Source: Litomosoides sigmodontis
Lineage: Eukaryota; Nematoda; Chromadorea; Rhabditida; Onchocercidae
Assembly: GCA_963070105.1 (NCBI GenBank)
Contig: OY718808.1
Span: 1,992,238 to 2,056,237, forward strand
Length of the DNA: 64,000 nucleotides
Reading direction: 5' to 3'
Part shown: piece after piece, positions 48,400 to 64,000 of the stretch
Position numbering within the stretch: position 1 is the first letter of the stretch
Layout: the number at the start of each line of letters is the position of its first letter
Made by a program: the position numbers and the translations under genes
The notes under the pieces: model-generated
The model's input: only the letters and a program-made list of their open reading frames with translations
Told to the model about the DNA's origin: nothing
Database searches by the model: none

Positions 48400-49872
48400 C
48401 CTTCGATTTGCTTAATGAATAGCTTGTTGCTTCAATTAATGATAATGATACTGCTTGGATGAGCTGAAGAAGGCTCAATTCGTTGCACATGTTGCTAGGT
48501 TCAAAAGATGATGATGTTGAAATCAATTTAAATTTTCAACAAAATCACACGTTCACGTAAATTTGAAACTATAATTGCTAATTAGTATCATTTTCATTTT
48601 TTCATCGATAATGCTAGTCCATCCATATGAATAATTTAACGAAAAACGCAAACAGGAGCTGAATTTTTTGAATATTTGAATAAGAAGAATGAAAATGAGA
48701 AGGAATTGAATAAATTGAAATGAAAGAGAGTTGTAGGAACGATAAAAGACAGTGTAATGAAGATGAGATTGCAAAAATGTGTCTTGAATTTTTCAAAAAA
48801 TCTCCGCAAACATAAGTCATGCACATCTATTAAAAAATCTATTGAAGATTCAATTTAATACAGTTAAAGAAGCCTGTATGGAAATGAAAGGCCTTTAGAA
48901 ATGTTTTTTTCTCCGTTTTATGTTAACCCTTCAAATTTTACATTTAAATTTACATTCAAAAAAAAAATTTAGTCATTTTTTTCCTTTCACACATAATTTC
49001 TCGCACAACAATTGCAATGAAGCAGAAATGCCAAAAAATAATTCACACTTTAAAAATTGTTGAACTTTAAATATCAAAAATGAGCTATCATATCTTGCCA
49101 ACGGACAATAATAATTATTCTTATTCGTACTTAATAGCACTAATTTTATTCCGAAAAATTTTTTCTCTAATGTTATACTTTGAATGATTTATAATTTTAT
49201 CATATTTATTATTATTATCATTTATTATTATCATCATTAATTATTAATAATAATTATTAATTATTATTGTAAATCACTACTACAACTATTCAATTCTAGA
49301 GCACTGAACATGATAAGAGAATGAAATGGAAATTAATTTTTTAAATGAATAGGAAAAGTGAAATAATAAGTTGAGATAAGCCATATGAATGCGCTAATTG
49401 GAAAGAAGCATATTGTCTCGACGATGGAAAATGTTCCAAATGTTTATACAACGACTTTTGCGCATGCACAACCATTTCAGATTTTAATTAAGTAGAGTGA
49501 TTTTTGAAAGTCATTTGCATGTTTATATTGATGAAGTAAGTCTTGGTGGATGATTTCGCTTGCATCCTCGATTACTGGAATCAAGACTTTAATTTCTCTA
49601 TAAAATTTATCCATCGCAAAAATTGAAAATTATCATTCAGATATTTATTTGAACATGAAATATTCTACGAGTGTAAATTCGAGCGTAAATTTCTAATATT
49701 TAATTGAAGCTACTAAGCGCTTGAGATTTTTTTTCAAAGCATTTACCACATTTTTCCATGTAAAAATGCAAAATTCAACAAGTATAATTATAAAAATTAA
49801 CATTAAATAGTACTGGCATAAAGCGTACAATACCAATAGATCACCCCTTGCAAATATTACAGTTTGAAGTGA
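48400..49872. other. Spacer between annexin and transporter genes
   Basis: About 1.5 kb, AT-rich, with ATT-rich sequence at about 49200-49270. Minus-strand open frames at 48553-48826 are Phe/Ser/Leu-rich and overlap each other in several frames, which marks them as composition artefacts. Confidence 0.6.
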
Positions 49873-50009
49873 TTACGTAATGAAATGACCTCTTGCGGTG
49901 CGTTGCATTGTAATTGCCAAAAGGAATGCTAAAATTGAAGTAAATTAATCATCAATAGTTTACTAATACTAAATGATGAATTCATTAGATGATAATGATT
50001 TTACAGCTC

Positions 50010-50056
<47 letters not shown>

Positions 50057-53000
50057 TTATAATTCAATTTTACTGACTATCTTCCAAGTGGCTAGTAGTA
50101 TTACAGGGAATAATTGTTTAGTAACATCAATGACGTGTTATTAAGTTACCACTCAGACAATATCAATAATTAATCATTGTAATGCTCGTAGGATATTGCA
50201 TATGATGAGTCATCACAAGTAAGACTGGTGCGCAACCATCCAATATCCTATTATTGAAATGAGAATATAATTCTTAATGTTCCTTAATTCATAACAAAAT
50301 TTAAACTGTACCGATAAAAGCTAGAAGAGCGGTAATAAGAAAGGAAAACTTGTATCCAACAATTGTTAAAACATACTCACAACCAACTGCTAGGAATACT
50401 GCGCTGAATGCCTGCAACAATTTTTTGAAATTCACACAATTTTAAACGATATTTTGGAATTTAAAATTTGAAATTAGCAAGTTTTAGGGAATATATTTTG
50501 AGACATACGGTGGAAAGGATTAAACATCCATAATTAGCTGATTTGTAACGAGATCCAAAGCATTTCACACATGCTGTTATGAAAAGAGCATGAGTAGCTG
50601 CTACACATACAAACATAAGATTCATCTGAAAATGAACTCCTTTCACAGCTAAGAGTTTTATAAACTAAGACAGAGAAATATTGCAAAAAAAAAAAAAGTA
50701 AAATAGATTTATACGGCATAATTTTCATTTGTATAATGAATAATGAAAGCATTTAAGCAGCAATGAATTTATTGCCATTGTGACACTGAAATGAGTTAAA
50801 TTCACTTACCCAAATTAAATACATCCATTTTCCACCAAATGAAGTAAGCGGCATCGTTAGCAATAATAAAGTAGCCAGAAAAGTAGCAATTGACAATGAT
50901 ATCTTTAAAAAAAAAAATGAGGAAAGAATTCCTTTCAAACAAAAATTTTTAAAAGAAAAATCCAATTGAACAAAAAAATTTTGCAATTGTAAGCTTACAA
51001 AATCTATCGAATATTCGATATTGATTACATTCAATGATTTTTTTTTTCAAATTTTGCAAAATAGCTAAATCGAAAATTTTTGCATTATAAATAAATGAAC
51101 CTGAAAAGTGGTACGATCAGCTAGAATACCCCATCCTATACGTGCTAATGCATTACATATTGAAGCTATGCTAAATGCATAAGCTATGAACATATCATCA
51201 TCAATGAATGTTTCACCGAATGCCTGAAAGTATCTAAACTATTCGCCAAATTTAAAAATTTTAATTAATTGAAGATAAGAAATGGGAAAGAGCTGTTAGC
51301 CTCTTGCAAAAATTAGCAAAATGTGCAACGCACTAGCAATTATTTGATTGTTTACGAGAAGAAATTAACGAGTAAGCTTTTATTAAAATGCCTACCTTCG
51401 GCAAAATGAAGTTGTAGCAGAGAAGTAAAATTATAGATTAACCTTGTAGAGATTGTAAAACATATTTCCATAAAATGAGCAACAGAAGAGAGCGCCGAAT
51501 AACCAATAAAAGGTTGAACTATGTAGCATTTGCAATGGACTCAAAGATTTCTGCTCCATTGATAAATTTACAATTTCCTCATTCAACGATTTCTAGACAG
51601 TTTATGTTAGCAGAAATTGAATTAAATTTTAAACATGTTAAGCCTTCCTCTCACAAGCTAACCTCTCTTACTCTCTCCAATTTTACTACATCTTTAATTC
51701 ACGTGAAAAAAAAAATTTTTTCTTCAATTTCCTTATCAATTTGGAAGCTCTAACCCTTATGGTTCCCTGATTGCAAGTTGGTAATCTCGTATAAGCGTAT
51801 TGCTTCGTACAAAGCGAAATACGTTTACTTACATTAAAACAGTTCCATATTGAAGTTGAAATTTGCATCTCAAGTTCTTCAGATTGTCTATCCTAAAAAC
51901 ACATACAATATTTCATGCATACATAAATCATTCATTGTTTGTGTAAAATCTCTTCACCCCCTTTTTTTTTTTCAAAACAGTAATTGCATATGAACTACTA
52001 AACATGCATATATGAATTTTTGCATTTCAAACTAACCACATCAACAGGATCACAAATAACTATTAAGCCAATAGCTTGCATAATTGCATAAACTATTGCA
52101 AATGTATAAAATATGGATGGTACTCGAGCAATAACATCTCTATCTGTGAAGTAACTGCAACGATTGAATGCATCAACTTTTTTTTTATTTTTTGTACTAA
52201 AATTTTAATTTCCTCACCACAAAGGGGATTTGGAAAAAGAAATGAAGGTGCAGAAGATTGAGCAAAATTTTAAATTTAATTTAAAATCTATCAATCTTTT
52301 TTTTTTTAGCTTAATGAACGAACACTTTCTATGTAGATAAACCGACCCAAATTCAGTTGGTTTATGATTTAACGGATTGAGATAAATTGTCTGAAGAGGA
52401 GCAAAGATCGATGAACTGATGCCGAAGCCAGCTGCTACAACACCACTCACAAATCCAACATGTTTTGGAGCCCACTGAAAAACAAAGTTACTGTTGTAGC
52501 TTACACCATACAACGTACTCGGAAAATTGAAAATCCAGTAATTTAATAATTAAGTAATTTACGAAAATTAATTGCAAAATACTAAAATAAACCTTAATGA
52601 TTATTTTTATAAGAAAAATTAATTCTCTTTGCATTTTAGGCAATAGCTACACCAATTTCCTACACTAGGTTAGACGTGATAATTACTTAATATTAATTAT
52701 ATTGCAATAAATAACATACTATTTTTAAAAATAAGTTAACAGGAAAGCAGGGTAAACATTTTAGTAGACAATACAAGTGGAACACAGAGAACGCAAAGAA
52801 GTTGAACGCATCAAATAATATGACGCTTTTTTTTTAATAAATTTAGAAGAGAAAAAAAAAGCATCGCATGCTCACATATGAATTTTTTATTTATTAGGAC
52901 AATTTTTTTTTTCATATTATTTTATGGAAGTTCTTATTTGCAGAGCAAATCAGCCCTGTTATCTGATAAAATTATATTCATTAATATAATTTAAATTTTA

Positions 53001-53986
53001 GATTTTAATTTCTAAATGAAAACTTCTTTTTAATCTCTAAATGAACAGAAGTAATACTTACATTGATGACACATGAAATGGTAAGAACGTAAGCTATCCC
53101 TTGTCCAAATCCAAACATTATCCCATACGTTACTAAAAACAATACAAATGATCGCCTAATCGTCCAGTACGATAGAAAGACACCAGCACTGAAATTTTTT
53201 TTCTTTCCTTAGAATAATAAAAATTTGTCCTCTAATAAAAATCTTAATTCACAAATAAAGTTTCACTACTAAATTTTCACTTCCCTCTTCGAGCTTTTTT
53301 TTTTTCGAACTTAATTTTACCATTCCTTAAATATAAAACATTCACGTCATGATGGTACATCCTAGTGATGCGGAAATCCTCAATCCTAATTTAGCATACA
53401 TGCAACCACCAATTAACATCGCGAAAGGAAAAGAACCTGAAAGATGAAGATGGATGTGTGTTGTTTATGTCTATTGAAATTAACTTTTCTTTGAGTGAAA
53501 TTAGAACGGAGAAATTAGACTGTAAAAAATTAATTTACTACGAACTGTTTGCTTATCTGCTGCTTCCTGATAAGCATAATCAGTGTAACGTCTAAAGATT
53601 GTTAAGGACAGAAGTGCTAGGCACTACAAGGAAGGAAGCTTACCCTGAAACGTAGGTATCCAAACTAGCATTTCATGATTGATTGTTGAATCTGTATTGT
53701 TATGCATGTATGATGCCATATATGGTAACATATTACCTCAACATTCAAACTGTACATTTAAAATTCAACATGATTTATACTGACTGCTCATCACAGATAG
53801 TGCCGATTGACATGACTGATTAATATGAAATTAAATTTGAGATTGCAAAAACTTACCAAACGTATGATATGTTCCTAGTGAGAGGTGTATCAGCATAGCA
53901 CCAAAAATTACAATAGTCAAACGTGCTAATGGACTAAATTTGAGCAGAAATACGGCTATCGGATCTTGCAAACCGAGCATTTGCAT
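49873..53986 (-). CDS. MFS transporter, oxalate/formate antiporter-like (OFA family), 461 aa
   Basis: Predicted 12-helix carrier of the major facilitator superfamily, probably for a small organic anion at a cell membrane. Exons in reading order: 53986-53857, 53736-53644, 53436-53346, 53188-53062, 52474-52347, 52154-52037, 51892-51833, 51592-51443, 51223-51101, 50902-50810, 50625-50509, 50411-50312, 49928-49873. All phases close. Family landmarks: YHTFGNMLPYMAS after helix 1, GFGQGIAYV (helix 4), WAPKHVGFVSGVVAAGFG (helix 5), NPLNHKPTEFGYF then VIARVP before helix 6, a charged central loop (DRQSEELEMQ) and SPLQMLHSSTFYWLFG opening helix 7, and RIGWGILADRT, the MFS cytoplasmic loop. In-frame TAA just upstream of the ATG supports the start. 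Exon 8 has a second possible acceptor 15 bp downstream. Substrate is not readable from sequence. Confidence 0.92.
50005..50055. repeat. (GA)n tract in the last transporter intron
   Basis: About 50 bp of near-perfect GA dinucleotide with one AAA and one GGG interruption, inside the intron between exons ending at 50312 and starting at 49928. Confidence 0.9.
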
Positions 53987-54054
53987 TTGGACAAATTACA
54001 ATTCAACAATTTCTCGAATGGTTTGAAACCGCAAAATAGCACGATATCTATCAA

Positions 54055-54057
54055 CCT
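54055..54057 (-). promoter_or_regulatory. Possible 5'-leader splice acceptor of the transporter gene
   Basis: On minus, gctaattcag|gttgatag puts an acceptor about 70 bp before the start codon at 53986. It could serve a 5'-leader intron or, in a nematode, spliced-leader trans-splicing. No leader sequence is encoded here, so the choice is open. Confidence 0.3.
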
Positions 54058-56694
<2,637 letters not shown>

Positions 56695-57096
56695 TTATAC
56701 AGATGACGACTTTATGAGGAACAATAGACGCAACTGATTGGCTAAGCAAGTAGACGTATATGTGGCGGATAAACGAACAAATGCATAAATAGAAATATGT
56801 AGCGCCGAGTAATGTAGATTAGACGCTATAGTCGTGCTGAGTAATAATTGTAAGAGAATAATTCGGCCCAAAAGGTTATTTCTGTACAAATAATGAACAA
56901 CATATGCGGAAACACTAATGACAGAGACCACAGTGAAGTTCTTAGACAATAAATTGAGGTTGCCGAGGAAAACTTTAAACTTACTATCAGATGCTTCAAA
57001 CGTCCTTTTCCCGGTTCTTAAATCTAAGCGCACTAAAATATCACTTCCATTCATTCCAAGATACCGCCTCAGCAACCTCATTATATTCTGAAGCAT
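56695..57096 (-). CDS. Hypothetical single-exon ORF, 133 aa, hydrophobic
   Basis: I do not recognise it. The frame runs from ATG at 57096 to TAA at 56695. The N-terminal third is basic and polar (RLLRRYLGMNGSD, RTGKRTFEASD), followed by two or three hydrophobic stretches (about residues 55-70, 77-90 and 97-110) that could be membrane segments. A 400-bp open frame free of low-complexity repeats is unusual in this AT-rich DNA. There is no homology I can name, and neighbouring frames are closed. It could be a lineage-restricted gene, a fragment of one, or chance. Confidence 0.25.
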   Translation of the reverse strand: MLQNIMRLLRRYLGMNGSDILVRLDLRTGKRTFEASDSKFKVFLGNLNLLSKNFTVVSVISVSAYVVHYLYRNNLLGRIILLQLLLSTTIASNLHYSALHISIYAFVRLSATYTSTCLANQLRLLFLIKSSSV

Positions 57097-58394
57097 GTTT
57101 GGACCAATAGCTCAAGTATACACTATAATTAAATTGACAAAAAACACCTGAGCAAAAAGTAATACTAAAAATACGTATATCTGCACAGAAATAAGTAACG
57201 AAGTGAAAAAAATGACAACGAAAAAATACTGCTAAATCAATGTAATTTCCTGAAATTAAAAAAATTCCAAATAACCGATAAAGTTACCTCATTTCTCAGC
57301 AATATTAAAACAAGCGAAATTTACCAGAACGGGTTGAAAAGATAATATAACACCTCATGCTTCAAAAGTATTACACTGAAGAATGTCATGTTCAACACAT
57401 GTAACTAGATTAATAGCATAAGGTGACTTAAATTAACGACCACTGCATTCTTATCCAATCAAACCTGTTAAATGAATTCTAAACGATAGAAAGTGCTCAT
57501 ATCAAGGAAGTTACAACTACTACGTCTAGAAAATGTACACGCATTAACCAAAAGTGTAAACAGATTAATTTCGTTGTAACAAAAAGGAAAACCGCTTAAT
57601 TACGTATCAATCTACTGAAAACAATTGAAGTTGGAAACAGAAAATCGAAAGCACAGTCTGTGGTCATTCACAAAGTTAAGTTTTGCTTACCAATACAAAT
57701 TTCAGCGGTAATGTACATACATATAAGTGGCATAAAATCACAAAAAACTTCACTCGCTATATGTTTCATGCATACACAGCCTTCCTCTTTTCAAATAAAA
57801 TCTCACAACTAAAATCTGAAGAAATTTGAAAGATAATAAAGAAAAGAACAATAAATTAATTCCGATAAACAAAAATTTCCATCGTGAAATTATACAAATA
57901 CCGCAAATTCCGAATATAAACAAGCACACGACGTGATGCAAAAGATGACACGAATTAAAATTATTTTCTCCATGAAAATGTTTTCACGACACAAATTCTT
58001 GCCAAATAAAACAATTTCATTGTAAAACAACAAGTTCACGAGATTATTCCAAGTTTGGAACACAAAAAGATTCCTGCTAACAGCTGCCACAAAAAAGTAA
58101 ATAAAAAAAAAACCGTCAAACAAATCGTAAACACAATTCTGTAAAATCCTGCACTTCATGCTTGTCCTGTTCTCTGTCTTATTCTTCGCGATTTCATTTT
58201 GCAAAGCCATTTTTTGCATCTACATATTCAGTTTATTTCCTTAATTATAAATGTGATAAAATCCTGGAAAAATTCATTTACTGTAGATTCTAATTGTAAA
58301 AATCAGGTAGTGAAACAGAAAAGTTCATTGCTAAAGAAAAAACAGGGTTTTTCTAAGTTGAACTTCAGTATTTCCTATCTGTTCCCCATGTAAC
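57097..58394. other. AT-rich DNA downstream of the Myt1 gene
   Basis: Microsatellite-free. Minus-strand open frames at 57750-57941 and 57890-58219 are Phe/Ile/Val/Leu-rich, overlap each other and have no recognisable domain. Part of the right end should be the 3' untranslated region of the gene ending at 58395. Confidence 0.5.
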
Positions 58395-63314
<4,920 letters not shown>

Positions 63315-64000
63315 ATCTATAAGTAATCCAAATTAAAATATTTTACTTCTTAATTAACTTGTTTTCGTAGTAATACTGAACAAGAAAGGATACATGAACA
63401 TATGTTAGCATTTCAAAATTACAAATTCAAAGAAAACGCTAAATTCAGAAATATGATTCTCTATGTAATTAGAGAGACAAACATGAAATACTTCACATCC
63501 TTTCCATCAAGTACAAAATCTTCACCTCCTAAACTTAATCTTGCCAAACAACTTTACAAGTAAATGATGTGGTGGTCATCCATTTCAAATTGCTGCATGG
63601 AGGGAGCAATTTCAATCGATAATCATTATGCTTTTACCGTATGACGGCTGCAATCGTCAGCAAATCGATCTTACCCTCTGAGAAAAGTATCAGTGGTAAA
63701 CGTGAGGTCTTACTAATAGGAACACAATCTACCAGAGTTTCAAGCAAACATCTTCAGCCATCAAAAAAAAAAAACACCAACAATTCTCACTACGAGCATG
63801 AAGCGCCCAGAAAATTTCAAATAATATTTTCCACATAGAACCTATACAATGCTCCCCATATTGCAGCACTATTTCGTTTGGGCGCGCAAAGTTTGAATTC
63901 GAAATTGAACAGCTTGACTTACATCAATGACCAATTAACGAGCATAAGCATTGTTGCGTTTTCATTATTTGAATCCAAAATTTAAATTCGAATGGTTATT
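63315..64000. other. DNA upstream of the Myt1 gene
   Basis: Should contain the promoter or an upstream exon of the minus-strand Myt1 gene. A plus-strand open frame at 63641-63838 has no domain and no splice context. No other gene seen. Confidence 0.5.

Noticed and set aside
51443..51592. Apparent frameshift in transporter helix 7
   Set aside because: On recounting the T run (four T on minus) the frame is continuous through STFYWLFGALF; there is no break.

Overview
This window is animal nuclear DNA, most likely from a nematode. It is strongly AT-rich, has spliced genes with short exons and T-rich acceptors ending in ttttcag or tttag, and carries no bacterial-type operons, rRNA or tRNA. Two tau-tubulin-kinase-like (CK1 superfamily) kinases within 7 kb, a membrane-anchored Myt1 kinase, an oxalate/formate-antiporter-like carrier and a divergent annexin together fit a roundworm. 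The very low GC and dense microsatellites suggest a parasitic species, but the clade cannot be fixed from this sequence.

Layout. Positions 1-26180 are almost a gene desert, dominated by simple repeats: CA, a perfect AAT array of about 1.6 kb, TA, TTTA, GGAC, a 525-bp pure polypyrimidine block and a TAC array of about 570 bp. A few short exon-like segments lie between them: a signal-peptide-like ORF at about 0.9-1.1 kb on the minus strand, and plus-strand candidates at 13.5, 21.0, 21.7 and 25.8 kb. From 26181 the window becomes gene-bearing. Plus strand: an F-box protein gene (26181-32390, 11 exons) and a TTBK-like kinase (36810-38469, 7 exons). Minus strand, in tandem: a second TTBK-like kinase (43359 to 39154), an annexin (48399 to 44480), an OFA-family MFS transporter (53986 to 49873) and a Myt1/WEE-1.3 kinase (63314 to 58395). 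The two TTBK-like genes converge tail to tail across about 680 bp.

How the exons were found. I translated both strands, joined segments across GT-AG sites (one GC-AG site was needed) and required reading phase to be preserved at each junction. For five of the six genes every internal junction closes in frame. In the Myt1 gene the junction between exons 1 and 2 is unresolved and one later donor is ambiguous. The first exon of the minus-strand TTBK-like kinase is tentative.

Functional picture. The proteins are a cell-cycle inhibitory kinase, two CK1-type kinases, a probable ubiquitin-ligase adaptor, a membrane-binding annexin and a small-anion carrier. Nothing shows that they act together. I saw no CRISPR array, prophage, intact transposon or obvious new multi-gene system. 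The most unusual points are a DFS in place of DFG in the Myt1 kinase, an annexin without canonical type-II calcium loops, the very long perfect microsatellites, and a 98-100-bp four-copy repeat inside a kinase intron.
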